A DNA stretch of 16,405 nt from contig JAKALH010000018.1 in the NCBI GenBank assembly GCA_021813225.1, positions 1-16,405 on the forward strand, in the 5' to 3' direction. The DNA comes from Chloroflexota bacterium. GTDB lineage: Bacteria > Chloroflexota > Anaerolineae > J036 > Brachytrichaceae. The translations under genes were made by a program, and so were the position numbers. The notes under the pieces are model-generated. The model did not search any database, had not been told where the DNA came from, and worked only from the letters and a program-made list of their open reading frames with translations. Below, piece after piece: positions 7,980-14,829 of the stretch. Numbering within the stretch: the first letter of the stretch is position 1; each line of letters begins with the position of its first letter.

Positions 7980-9134
7980 TCAGTATGATGGCAGCCGTCC
8001 GGCCGGGTCAAACACCGCCTTCACACGCTGCTCGAATGCCTGGCCGCTGCGCCAGCCGATGCGCAGACGGCTGCGCGACAATTCCGGCGGGCCGAACACG
8101 ACCAGCCCGGACAGTTCCAGCCCCGCCAGGATGCGGTCGAGTTCCTGAACAGCGGAGCCTTTCTCTTCGCCGGCTGCGCCGGAGTTGCGCTCCGGCGGCA
8201 TGGCCAGCCACGCGACGTTGCCGCCGGAGCTGTAGCGCCGTACGGTCTGCAGGCTGCCCGCGGCCGCTTCCAGCGCCGGGATGCGCCGGGGCGTGAGCGG
8301 CACTTTCGTCACGATCCAGCCTGCCGGAACCCAGGCAAACTCGGCAGCCGATTGCCAGCCGCTGCTCTCGTCTGCGCCGGTCAGAATGTCGCCGCCTTCG
8401 AGCAGGCCGCGGACATGCTCCGCGCGCGCCGGCAGCGCATCGGGCAGCCCGCCCAGGCGCACCGCCACAGTCGCCGAACCATCCGAACCCGGCAGCAGGT
8501 CGAGCGAGTCGATATCCAGCCGGGCCGTGTAAACATTCCCAAGCGCCGTCAGCGCGGCATCTTGCGCCGCATAGCGCCGCCGCACTGTGGTATGCGCAAC
8601 GGACGCGGGAAACACCTTAAAGGTGAGTTCGACCAGCACCCCGAACTGCCCCAGGCTGCCGACCATCAGCTTGGGGATATCGAAGCCGGCCGCGTTCTTG
8701 ACCACCTTGCCGCCGCCGCGCACCAGTTCGCCGCTGCCGTCGACCAGACGCACGCCGAGAATGAAATCTCGGACGCCCCCGAAGCGATAGCGCCCGGCGC
8801 CGCTCAGGCCGGCCGCCACCGTGCCGCCCAGCGTCGCGCCGCGCTCCGCCAGCGGCGGGTCGAAGGGCAGATACTGCCCTTGCGCGGCCAGCAGCGCGCG
8901 CACCTCGACGATGCGCGTGCCTGCCAGCGCCGTAAACGTGTATTCGCCGGGGTTGTATTCCACGACGCCGGCCAGGGCGGAGAGGTCGAGGACTTCCTCG
9001 CCGACGCGGGGTGCGCTCAGAGCCGGCTTGCTGCCGCCGCCGCGCGGGAGCAGGCGCGCGCCGGCGTGCGCCGCGCGCACCGCGCGCACCGCCGCCTGCA
9101 CCTCGTCGAACGATGCGGGGACAACCGTGCTCAT
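7980..9134 (-). CDS. glcE: Glycolate oxidase FAD-binding subunit GlcE
   Basis: Second flavin subunit of glycolate dehydrogenase, a 384-aa member of the VAO/PCMH FAD-binding family. The FAD-binding landmarks are LLPRGGGSKP (28-37), then the GATLGGTVAAGLSGAGRYR stretch, DFILGVRLVDGSG, and GGGKVVKNAAGFDIPKL, which is characteristic of GlcE. The protein is shorter than GlcD and has no C-terminal catalytic domain of the GlcD kind, as expected of this subunit. The ATG at 9134 overlaps the glcD TGA in ATGA (9134-9131), so the two are translationally coupled. The frame is open for another 78 codons upstream, but that part overlies glcD and is a shadow. Confidence 0.93.
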   Translation of the reverse strand: MSTVVPASFDEVQAAVRAVRAAHAGARLLPRGGGSKPALSAPRVGEEVLDLSALAGVVEYNPGEYTFTALAGTRIVEVRALLAAQGQYLPFDPPLAERGATLGGTVAAGLSGAGRYRFGGVRDFILGVRLVDGSGELVRGGGKVVKNAAGFDIPKLMVGSLGQFGVLVELTFKVFPASVAHTTVRRRYAAQDAALTALGNVYTARLDIDSLDLLPGSDGSATVAVRLGGLPDALPARAEHVRGLLEGGDILTGADESSGWQSAAEFAWVPAGWIVTKVPLTPRRIPALEAAAGSLQTVRRYSSGGNVAWLAMPPERNSGAAGEEKGSAVQELDRILAGLELSGLVVFGPPELSRSRLRIGWRSGQAFEQRVKAVFDPAGRLPSY

Positions 9135-10579
9135 TCGCGGGATATCACCCCGGCGCGCTCCAGCGGATGCATACCGGTAGAGAACGGCGACGATACTTCG
9201 CCGCCCGGGAACATCTTGCCGCGGTTGGCGATCTGGCGCGGGTCGACGGCGCAACGCAGCTTCCACATCATGTCCATGTCCGCCTCGCCGTACATGCGCG
9301 GCAGGTAGTCGCGCTTCTCCATGCCGACGCCGTGCTCGCCCGTGATCGACCCGCCGTAGCGGATGCACAGTTGCAGGATTTCGCCGGCCAGCTTTTCGGC
9401 GCGTTCCAGCGCGCCGGCTGCGCGGCCGTCGTACAGGATGAGCGGATGCAGGTTGCCGTCGCCGGCGTGGAACACATTGGCCACGCGCAGTCCGTATTGC
9501 CCGCTCAGGCGGCGGATTTCGGCCAGCGCCTCGCCCAGCCGGCCGCGCGGCACCACCCCGTCCTGCACGATGTAATCCGAACTGAGCCGCCCCACCGCCG
9601 AGAAGGCGCTCTTGCGTCCCTTCCAGATGCGCAGGCGGTCGGCGGCATTCTGCGCCACCCTCACCTCGTACGCGCCGGACGCGCGGATGACCTCGTCCAG
9701 CCGGCGGGTCTCCTCGGCAACCTCTTCCGGCTCGCCTTCCAGTTCGACGATGAGCACGGCTTCCGCACCCTGTGGGTAGTTGGGATGCACAGCGGCTTCG
9801 GCAGCCTGAATCGCCAGCCGATCCATGATTTCAAGCGCGCCGGGCAGCAGCCCCGATGCCACCACGCGGGTGACGGCATCGCCGGCGGCTTCCAGCGTGC
9901 GGTAGGCCGCCAGCAGCGTATGGTATTTCTGGGGGCGGGGCAACAGGCGCACGGCAATTTCCAGCGCAATGCCGAACAGCCCTTCCGAGCCGACGAACAG
10001 CCCGGGCAGATCAGGCCCGACGCCTTCGGCGCTCTCGCTGCCCAGTTGCACCACCTCGCCGTCGGGCAGCACGGCTTTGATGCTCAGGATGTGGTTGCTG
10101 GTCATGCCGTATTTCAGACAGTGTGCGCCGCCCGAGTTGAACGCCACGTTGCCGCCGATGGTGCAGATCTGCTGGCTGGATGGGTCGGGTGCGTAATGCA
10201 GATCATACGGCGCGGCGGCCCTCGAGATATCCAGGTTCACCACGCCCGGTTCTACGATGGCGATGCGCTCCTGCGGGTCGAGCCGGATGATGCGGTTCAG
10301 GCGGTTGAGCGCGATGACGATGCCGTCCGGCACAGGCAATGACCCGCCCGACAGGCTGGTGCCGCTGCCGCGCGCCACAAACGGCGTCTCGTACCGATGG
10401 CACAGGCGCACCGTCTCGATGACTTCGTTCTGCGTCTGCGGGATGACGACGGCGAGCGGGCGGCGGCGCAGCGCCGTCAGCGCATCCGACTCGTACGGGG
10501 CCAGTTCGCCGGGCTTGCGCAAGATACGGTCGGCCGGGTACAGCCGGCTCAAGGCATCGGTCAGGGTGTCGCTGTTCAC
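9131..10579 (-). CDS. glcD: Glycolate oxidase FAD-linked subunit GlcD
   Basis: Catalytic FAD subunit of glycolate dehydrogenase, oxidising glycolate (or D-lactate/2-hydroxy acids) to the 2-oxo acid; the glyoxylate formed enters central metabolism. The N-terminal FAD domain has FVARGSGTSLSGG (about 67-79) and TIGGNVAFNSGGAHCLKYG. The C-terminal domain has VFHAGDGNLHPLI and the family hallmark GEHGVGMEKRDYL with catalytic His. The start is decided by AAGGAG at 10590-10585: the GTG at 10585 overlaps this site, so the GTG at 10579, five bases beyond it, is the usable start (482 aa). It is first gene of the glcDEF cluster. GlcD and D-lactate dehydrogenases are hard to tell apart from sequence; the glcE/glcF neighbours favour glycolate. 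Confidence 0.94.
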   Translation of the reverse strand: MNSDTLTDALSRLYPADRILRKPGELAPYESDALTALRRRPLAVVIPQTQNEVIETVRLCHRYETPFVARGSGTSLSGGSLPVPDGIVIALNRLNRIIRLDPQERIAIVEPGVVNLDISRAAAPYDLHYAPDPSSQQICTIGGNVAFNSGGAHCLKYGMTSNHILSIKAVLPDGEVVQLGSESAEGVGPDLPGLFVGSEGLFGIALEIAVRLLPRPQKYHTLLAAYRTLEAAGDAVTRVVASGLLPGALEIMDRLAIQAAEAAVHPNYPQGAEAVLIVELEGEPEEVAEETRRLDEVIRASGAYEVRVAQNAADRLRIWKGRKSAFSAVGRLSSDYIVQDGVVPRGRLGEALAEIRRLSGQYGLRVANVFHAGDGNLHPLILYDGRAAGALERAEKLAGEILQLCIRYGGSITGEHGVGMEKRDYLPRMYGEADMDMMWKLRCAVDPRQIANRGKMFPGGEVSSPFSTGMHPLERAGVISRE

Positions 10580-10584
10580 ATACA

Positions 10585-10590
10585 CTCCTT
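10585..10590 (-). promoter_or_regulatory. Ribosome-binding site choosing the glcD GTG start
   Basis: AAGGAG on the minus strand, five bases before GTG at 10579. The upstream in-frame GTG at 10585 begins inside this site and so cannot be the start served by it. Confidence 0.75.
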
Positions 10591-10682
10591 CTGCGTCGCC
10601 GCCGGTGATTCCGTTCCGACGACTGACATCGTGAGGGCGGCGATGATGAAGCGCGGCGTGCCGCTATTTTAAGGCATGCCGG

Positions 10683-10696
10683 GGCGCATGTGCGCC
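10683..10696 (-). terminator. GC-rich hairpin after the nucleoside hydrolase gene
   Basis: GGCGCACATGCGCC can fold into a 5-6 bp GC stem just after the nucleoside hydrolase stop codon (10701-10703). There is no clear U-run after it (the following bases are CCGGCATGCC then TTAAAAT), so it may be a weak or Rho-aided stop, or chance in GC-rich DNA. The TAAAAT at 10671-10666 could be a -10 box for glcD, but no -35 partner is convincing. Confidence 0.25.
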
Positions 10697-10700
10697 GGAC

Positions 10701-11627
10701 TCACACTCCCGCCACTGTGCCGAGCCAGAACTCGCTGAAGCGGGCGCCGTCGATGCGGCTGACGATGCGCGTGGGTCTGCCGGCGGGGTCGATGATCTCG
10801 TGCAGCCAGCTGTCCTGCACCTCGAACCGCAGCGGCACTTCGGCAATCTCCGCGCCGTCGCGCCAGCCCAGCGCGATGGCGCAGGCCAGCGGGTCGTGCT
10901 GGAAGTTGATGATGTCGTCGGGCAGCGCGCTGCAGGTGCGCCCCAGGCGTTCCTCGTTCTTCTCGTCGCGGGCGAACGATTCGGCCTGTCGCGCAATCAA
11001 TCGGGCCAGCGGGCCGCCCTGTCGCAACGCCGGCAGGTAAGCCCGGCGCAGCCAGGTCTCAACCGTCACCGTCAGCGGGACGAGGACGGGGTTGGAGCGC
11101 TGCAGGACGAACTGCGCCGATGCCACGTCAACCTGGATGTTCCAGTCCATGTCGTTGCCCCACGGCGGGTATCCCGGGCGAGTGGGGTGGATATAGCCGC
11201 CCATCAGGTACAGGTCCGCGCGATGCAGGATGCCGGGCGCGCGCCGCTCCAGCAGAGCCAGGTTGGTATACGCGCCGATGACGGCGATGAGCGCGCCCTG
11301 CTCGATGCTGCTTTGCAGCAGGTCGAGGGCGCGCTCGTGCGGCGACGGCAGCGCCGGGATAGGATGCGGCCAGTAATCCCCCTCTGCGGGAAAGCCGGGT
11401 CTGACGCGATAGTAATCGCCCGCGACATCGGCGCCCGCTGCAACGGCGACATCGCTGCGACCGGCCAGGTCCAGGGCGAAGCGCGCGTATCCGGCGCGCC
11501 TGCCACCGTCGTCGGAGTTGGTGGTCACGCCCAGCAGGTCGGCGCCCGGCCAGTTCAACACCATCGCCAGCGCGCACAGGTCGTCCATGTCGCCGCCAAT
11601 ATCCGTATCGAGATGCAATTTGAGCAT
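10701..11627 (-). CDS. Inosine-uridine-preferring nucleoside hydrolase family protein
   Basis: Calcium-dependent hydrolase that splits the N-glycosidic bond of ribonucleosides to base plus ribose (purine/pyrimidine salvage). The family metal-binding hallmark is at the very N-terminus: HLDTDIGGDMDD with Asp7, Asp9, Asp15 and Asp16. Further family elements are GAYTNLALL, the YLMGG strand, DWNIQVDVASAQ (substrate ribose contacts) and the C-terminal FQHDPLACA with the metal-site Asp. I start at the ATG at 11627 because homology begins there (308 aa). The frame stays open far upstream through unrelated sequence and into the insertion sequence region, which is not part of the protein. No ribosome site precedes the ATG; a possible promoter lies only 12 bases upstream. 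Substrate preference cannot be told. Confidence 0.92.
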   Translation of the reverse strand: MLKLHLDTDIGGDMDDLCALAMVLNWPGADLLGVTTNSDDGGRRAGYARFALDLAGRSDVAVAAGADVAGDYYRVRPGFPAEGDYWPHPIPALPSPHERALDLLQSSIEQGALIAVIGAYTNLALLERRAPGILHRADLYLMGGYIHPTRPGYPPWGNDMDWNIQVDVASAQFVLQRSNPVLVPLTVTVETWLRRAYLPALRQGGPLARLIARQAESFARDEKNEERLGRTCSALPDDIINFQHDPLACAIALGWRDGAEIAEVPLRFEVQDSWLHEIIDPAGRPTRIVSRIDGARFSEFWLGTVAGV

Positions 11628-11639
11628 GGCTATGCCCGC

Positions 11640-11669
11640 ATTGTACGGCAGCCGGGACGGTTGTATAAA
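11640..11669 (-). promoter_or_regulatory. Possible promoter of the nucleoside hydrolase gene
   Basis: On the minus strand TTTATA (11669-11664) and TACAAT (11645-11640) are 18 bases apart and lie 12 bases before the ATG at 11627. If real, the 5' leader is about six bases, which fits the absence of a ribosome-binding site. The -35 match is only 4 of 6. Confidence 0.3.
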
Positions 11670-11755
11670 CGCAGATAGATCACACAGGCGGGGTGGCGAC
11701 AGATGAAACAATCTAATGTAGATGACCCGTACACCAAGGAGTAGGTGAGGATTAT

Positions 11756-11929
11756 ATGGCTTGGAATGATGGTATAGCTGACGCAACACTTGAGATTGCT
11801 GCATGTGATAGATCACCCTTACGGGTTGTCGCTGGACCTGGCACAGGAAAGACATTCGCACTAATGAGGAGGGTTGCACGATTAATTGAGGAAGGAATTG
11901 ATCCACGTAGCAATACCTTCGCCAATTAG
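11756..11929 (+). pseudogene. N-terminal stub of a UvrD/Rep-type DNA helicase
   Basis: A 57-codon frame whose first 52 or so residues match the start of a superfamily 1 helicase: an early Q-motif-like region followed by LRVVAGPGTGKTFALMRRV, with Walker A GPGTGKT, then ARLIEEGIDPRS. In real helicases the next strand would be of the 'ILAVTFT' kind and hundreds of residues would follow. Here the reading frame enters the inverted repeat of an insertion sequence (from 11910) and stops at TAG 11927-11929. A good GAGG site five bases before the ATG shows this was a genuine gene start. No remaining part of the helicase is found on the other side of the element. The stub is less GC-rich than the genes to its left, suggesting separate origin. 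It has no helicase function as it stands. Confidence 0.75.
11910..11925 (+). repeat. Left terminal inverted repeat of the IS remnant
   Basis: GCAATACCTTCGCCAA, exactly matching the reverse complement of 12531-12546. The transposase stop codon begins at the next base (11926-11928). Confidence 0.8.
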
Positions 11930-12456
11930 GAACTGGCGACAGGCTGTAGTAGCGGGTGAATAGCGCCCAGCCGAGCGATGTGCTGAAAGATGTCAGCCAA
12001 TAAAATGGCATCAGGTTTTTCCAGAAGCATTTTAATGGTCTCGCTGGCGTATCGGTAGCCACGATAGTGTGCTTTCAGGTCCAAGATGCTGTAGTGCGGA
12101 TTTTGTTGTCGGAAAGGTTGTAATAGCGCAGAGCTGAAGTTGACCATGAAAAACGCCAGGTGGGCGGCATTGGTGACGGCGGTTTCTTTGACATTCATGA
12201 AGTCTTCCAAGCCCCAGTATTGCCTGGCGTCGCGGAAGTTGAACTCGATTTGGAAGCGCAGGCTATAGAGCGCGCTCTGATATAAACGTTGGATGCTTCG
12301 ATAGCTGCCGCCTTTCTCTGTCCAGCGCGACAGCCCCAGCATCGCAATCCGTCCAGTGATGACCAGCATTCCAAAGATGACCTGGCTCATCTGGCGAAAA
12401 GTCGCTGGTTCCAATAGCGGCGCAATAGTTCCTAAAAGTGCTAATATCTCTGTCAT
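11926..12456 (-). CDS. IS4-family transposase with large in-frame internal deletion
   Basis: A 176-aa open frame made of two transposase pieces. Residues 1-60 are the N-terminal part (EPATFRQM, GLSRWTEKGGSYRSIQRLY). Residues from about 61 are the C-terminal catalytic part with Y64-x2-R67-x3-E71-x6-R78, the YREK signature of IS4-type transposases with Lys replaced by Arg, in the segment RFQIEFNFRDARQYWGLED. Full-length relatives are more than twice as long; the first two Asp residues of the DDE triad would lie in the missing middle. The deletion keeps the frame, and the junction is near 12275. The protein cannot catalyse transposition but retains a possible N-terminal end-binding part, so it could act as an inhibitor of a full-length relative; this is speculation. 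Confidence 0.75.
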   Translation of the reverse strand: MTEILALLGTIAPLLEPATFRQMSQVIFGMLVITGRIAMLGLSRWTEKGGSYRSIQRLYQSALYSLRFQIEFNFRDARQYWGLEDFMNVKETAVTNAAHLAFFMVNFSSALLQPFRQQNPHYSILDLKAHYRGYRYASETIKMLLEKPDAILLADIFQHIARLGAIHPLLQPVASS

Positions 12457-12530
12457 GGGCTTTATCGGGTGAGTTAAGGTTGTTAGAGACTACAACTTTA
12501 CTCGATAAGCCCTGTTTCATGTTCCTCACT

Positions 12531-12546
12531 TTGGCGAAGGTATTGC
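12531..12546 (-). repeat. Right terminal inverted repeat of the IS remnant
   Basis: TTGGCGAAGGTATTGC on the plus strand, exact inverse of 11910-11925. On the minus strand it starts at the final codons of the RHS motif DPTGN, so the RHS gene is cut just after its core. Confidence 0.8.
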
Positions 12547-12895
12547 CTGTAGGATCAATATATGTCAATGGATTATTAGACACGTAACTGTAGCGATTGA
12601 GGTTCTGTGGGTTGCTTGGCTTTGATGCAACGCTATCGGCGCTGACGAACCTTCCGATGGTGGGATCGAGGAAGCGGGCTCCGTAATCGTACAGCCCGAT
12701 ATCCGCTTGTTGCTCCTTTGCGTTGAAGCGCTTGGTGGTTGAGGTCGTCCCACTGCTGTAGCGCGTCTCGCCGTAAGGCGTGTAGCGCAACTCGCTGACC
12801 ACTGTACCAGTGATGCTCGTTACCAGGCTGGCGGAACCCAGATGGTCGCCATGCAGCCAGAACACGCTGCTGCCCTGTCGCATCGCCACGCGCTG
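12542..12895 (-). repeat. RHS core repeat, copy C
   Basis: Encodes the QRVAMRQG to DPTGN core, diverged from but alignable along its length with copies B (14100-14460) and A (16036-16405). All three are in the same orientation. Confidence 0.75.
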
Positions 12896-12922
12896 GCGGT
12901 GGATTACCACCGCGCCATGCAC
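12542..12922 (-). pseudogene. RHS core fragment C, cut by the insertion sequence
   Basis: An RHS-associated core piece with both ends missing. It begins with RQRVAMRQG and has FWLHGDHLGSASLVTSITG, RYTPYGETRYSSG, YDYGARFLDPTIGRFVSAD, NRYSYVSNNPLTYIDPTGN, all hallmarks of the RHS core that precedes a variable toxin tip. Directly after DPTGN it runs into the IS terminal repeat. The frame then continues through non-homologous IS sequence to a stop at 12263-12265, so no toxin tip remains. Upstream, similarity to the other two cores stops near 12895, and an in-frame TGA sits directly before the first possible start (GTG 12922) with no ribosome site. It follows the presumed immunity gene of module B by 57 bases and looks like the remains of a third tip module. 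Confidence 0.8.
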
Positions 12923-12979
12923 TCAGTGGAGCAGCAATAAACGTTACGCGAAGGCAACACGACGTCACCGCCATAACTA

Positions 12980-13453
12980 CTAATCGAGTAGTAGCCGATA
13001 CCAGCCTGCCAAGTCAAACTCTCCCTGAGTCGCCATTTCTACGACATCTGCAAACGGATAAGCAGACCTGTGGTGATCTCCATAGCTGTAGGTCACGTAC
13101 GGTTCCGATTTGACATCGGCAGGCTTGCGCCATTTACCGTTCAGATTACGCACCACAGCGGAACCAAGGTAAGCGGTCACCTCCACAATCAGGGATCTGT
13201 TAACCCCGTTCACAATGTGATCCCCTGCTATGGAAGCGATCCCCTCGTTAAGGAGTCTCGACAGTAAGTCGAGACTGCCCGGAGACAGGTTTAAGGACCA
13301 TGCTTCACTGGGCACACGCATCCGCAACCGGCTCACAAGGTTTGTAACGTTTTCCAGAAACTCGTTCGCGTCAAGAATCGCAAGAGCGTCAGGCAGTTTC
13401 TCAAGACCTGGCAGCTTGTCAGGTTTTGCATAGTCAGAATTATTTTCGTTCAT
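12980..13453 (-). CDS. Hypothetical protein, presumed immunity to RHS toxin B
   Basis: A 157-aa, mainly helical, soluble protein of no family I can name. Recognisable stretches are LPDALAILDANEFLENV, the VEVTAYLGSAVVRNLNGKW region and the C-terminal end FDLAGWYRLLLD. The 'AYLG..vvrn..GkW' pattern recurs in several uncharacterised immunity-like proteins, but this is weak. Position is the main evidence: its ATG (13453) lies one base after the stop of the RHS toxin B gene (13455-13457), the tight layout of toxin-immunity pairs. Such a protein would bind and block the cognate nuclease in the cytoplasm of the producer. An alternative TTG start at 13462 would overlap the toxin stop; ATG is preferred, with a weak GAG five bases before it. 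No signal peptide or membrane helix is seen. Confidence 0.6.
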   Translation of the reverse strand: MNENNSDYAKPDKLPGLEKLPDALAILDANEFLENVTNLVSRLRMRVPSEAWSLNLSPGSLDLLSRLLNEGIASIAGDHIVNGVNRSLIVEVTAYLGSAVVRNLNGKWRKPADVKSEPYVTYSYGDHHRSAYPFADVVEMATQGEFDLAGWYRLLLD

Positions 13454-13454
13454 A

Positions 13455-14765
13455 TCACTCAAAAAGATACTTTAATATGACCAGCGGATTCTCACCCTGC
13501 GTCATCTCTAGGAGTGTCTTCTGTATCGTCGCTGTGCGACGCACCCACAATTCGACTTTCAAGTTGTTCTGTTCAGCGTACTTGATGAAGTCTGGTATGT
13601 TTTCATCTAGCCCTACATAGATACGGTCTTTAATTTCGACAATCTTCCCAGGAGTACTCTTGGGATTGATGTCGGGAATTCTGAACTTTGTCTTCGAAGT
13701 AAAGTAGTCCTGTTTAATGCCAACCCGATTAGGGCCTCGATTTGCTCGTGTGCCGTACTTGTCAGCAACCCAGTCTTCAGCCTTCTTGCCCGAGTTATCG
13801 TTATCGTCATCGGGGTCGGGTCCTGGAGGCATATATGGCTCAAAGCCGGGCAATACTAGCTGTTGCGGCTTAGTTTGGGACGCTCCAATGCCAACTTGAT
13901 TTGCCGCCATAGCCAATTCTGTTGCTGCCTGTATTTGTAACCCGTTAACCCTTTGGTCAACCGACACAGCCAAGCCCTGGAATGCTTGTGCCGCCTGCGC
14001 GCGCCTCTGTGCCGCATCCGGCGCGAAATAATAGACATAGCCAACATAGGCTGCTGCGCCAATCGCCAAAGCCCCGCCAATCAGAAGGGGAATCGCGAAA
14101 TGACCCGAGGGATCGGTATACCTGAGGGGGTTACCACGTGCGTAGGCATAGCGATTTAGCGTCTGTGGGTCATATGGGTCTTGTATGAAGGTATCCGCGC
14201 TGATAAACCGGCCGATCTGCGGGTCAAAGAAGCGCGCGCCGAAATCGTACAGGCTGCCATCTTGCCGCTGACCCGTGAACCGCTGGTCGGTAGGCGTGTC
14301 CCCAGAGCTATACCTCGTCTCGCCGTAAGGTGTGTAACGCATCTCGCTGACCACCGTCCCAGTGATACTCGTCGTCAGACTTGCGCTGCCCAGGTGGTCG
14401 CCGTGAATCCAATACACTGCATTACCCTGCCGCATCGCAACACGCTGACCGTTGAAGCGGTAATACGTCGTGCTGACGCCGTTCGCCGCGTTCAATCCGC
14501 CCATCGCCACCATCGGCAAGTACAGTTTATGCGTGAATGTGGCCGGCACCGTCACGGTCACTGTCTGCGTGGGTACGAGCCACAGCACCTCGTCATCAGC
14601 GCCGACGTATGCCGTCGTCCCGCGCGGATCGACCTTCTTCACCAGCCCGCCATCGGCGTCGTAGTAGAACTGCGTGTGCTGTGTGCCGCTCACCACGTCG
14701 ATCAGCCGGTTGTCCACATCCCACGTCTGGGTATACACCATACCCTTTTCAATGTGCACGAACAT
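13455..14765 (-). CDS. Orphan RHS core fragment with PD-(D/E)xK nuclease tip (toxin B)
   Basis: C-terminal part of an RHS/YD-repeat toxin, 436 codons from the first ATG. In order: one and a half YD repeats (FYYDADGGLVKKVDPRG), the linker KLYLPMVAMGG, RHS core from NGQRVAMRQG through GARFFDPQIGRFISAD to YTDPSGH (about residues 105-222), a hydrophobic stretch AIPLLIGGALAIGAAAYVG, an Ala/Gln-rich linker with acidic PDPDDDNDN, then a tip from about residue 330. The tip has AEDWVADKYG, RIPDINP and KIVEIKD, the PD...ExK layout of restriction-endonuclease-fold RHS toxins (Tox-REase type), and ends LKYLFE. It would cut DNA or RNA in a rival cell. The ATG has no ribosome site and lies inside the YD repeats (in-frame YLYDANGN precedes it), so this is an orphan tip, probably silent unless joined to a full RHS gene. 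Confidence 0.82.
   Translation of the reverse strand: MFVHIEKGMVYTQTWDVDNRLIDVVSGTQHTQFYYDADGGLVKKVDPRGTTAYVGADDEVLWLVPTQTVTVTVPATFTHKLYLPMVAMGGLNAANGVSTTYYRFNGQRVAMRQGNAVYWIHGDHLGSASLTTSITGTVVSEMRYTPYGETRYSSGDTPTDQRFTGQRQDGSLYDFGARFFDPQIGRFISADTFIQDPYDPQTLNRYAYARGNPLRYTDPSGHFAIPLLIGGALAIGAAAYVGYVYYFAPDAAQRRAQAAQAFQGLAVSVDQRVNGLQIQAATELAMAANQVGIGASQTKPQQLVLPGFEPYMPPGPDPDDDNDNSGKKAEDWVADKYGTRANRGPNRVGIKQDYFTSKTKFRIPDINPKSTPGKIVEIKDRIYVGLDENIPDFIKYAEQNNLKVELWVRRTATIQKTLLEMTQGENPLVILKYLFE
14100..14460 (-). repeat. RHS core repeat, copy B
   Basis: Encodes NGQRVAMRQG to DPSGH. Closest to copy A at the upstream end, where MRQGNAVYWIHGDHLGSASL is shared at protein level, making it a likely site for recombination between modules. 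Confidence 0.8.
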
Positions 14766-14829
14766 GTTGCCGTTGGCATCATATAGATATGATGCCCTGT
14801 CAGATAGTTCAATAACCGCATCTGCTAAA

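Larger units (their letters stand above)
11910..12546 (-). mobile_element. Internally deleted IS4-type insertion sequence remnant
   Basis: A 637-bp element bounded by perfect 16-bp inverted repeats (11910-11925 and 12531-12546) and nearly filled by a shortened transposase gene. The inner bases beyond the perfect repeat still resemble each other (TTAGGAAC against AGTGAGGAAC). The transposase keeps N- and C-terminal parts but has lost the middle with two of the three catalytic acids, so the element could move only if a full-length relative supplies transposase. No target-site duplication is evident, and the two flanks belong to different genes (a helicase on the left, an RHS gene on the right). 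A deletion or recombination between copies after insertion is therefore likely. Confidence 0.75.

Noticed and set aside
7955..8011. 19-residue N-terminal extension of GlcF
   Set aside because: It overlaps the end of glcE and contains no conserved residues; homology starts at MQHVIPVDQ.
8352..10342. Long plus-strand frames opposite glcE and glcD
   Set aside because: Antisense shadows; no family motifs, while the minus strand carries complete FAD-binding motifs.
10800..11678. 292-codon plus-strand frame opposite the nucleoside hydrolase
   Set aside because: Shadow frame; the hydrolase hallmark motifs lie on the minus strand.
11628..12062. N-terminal extension of 145 residues on the nucleoside hydrolase frame
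   Set aside because: The family starts at MLKLHLDTD; the upstream part runs antisense to the helicase stub and out of frame through the transposase.
12976..12992. ACTACT-AATCG-AGTAGT hairpin over the stop of the immunity B gene
   Set aside because: Six AT-rich pairs and no U-run; too weak to call a terminator.
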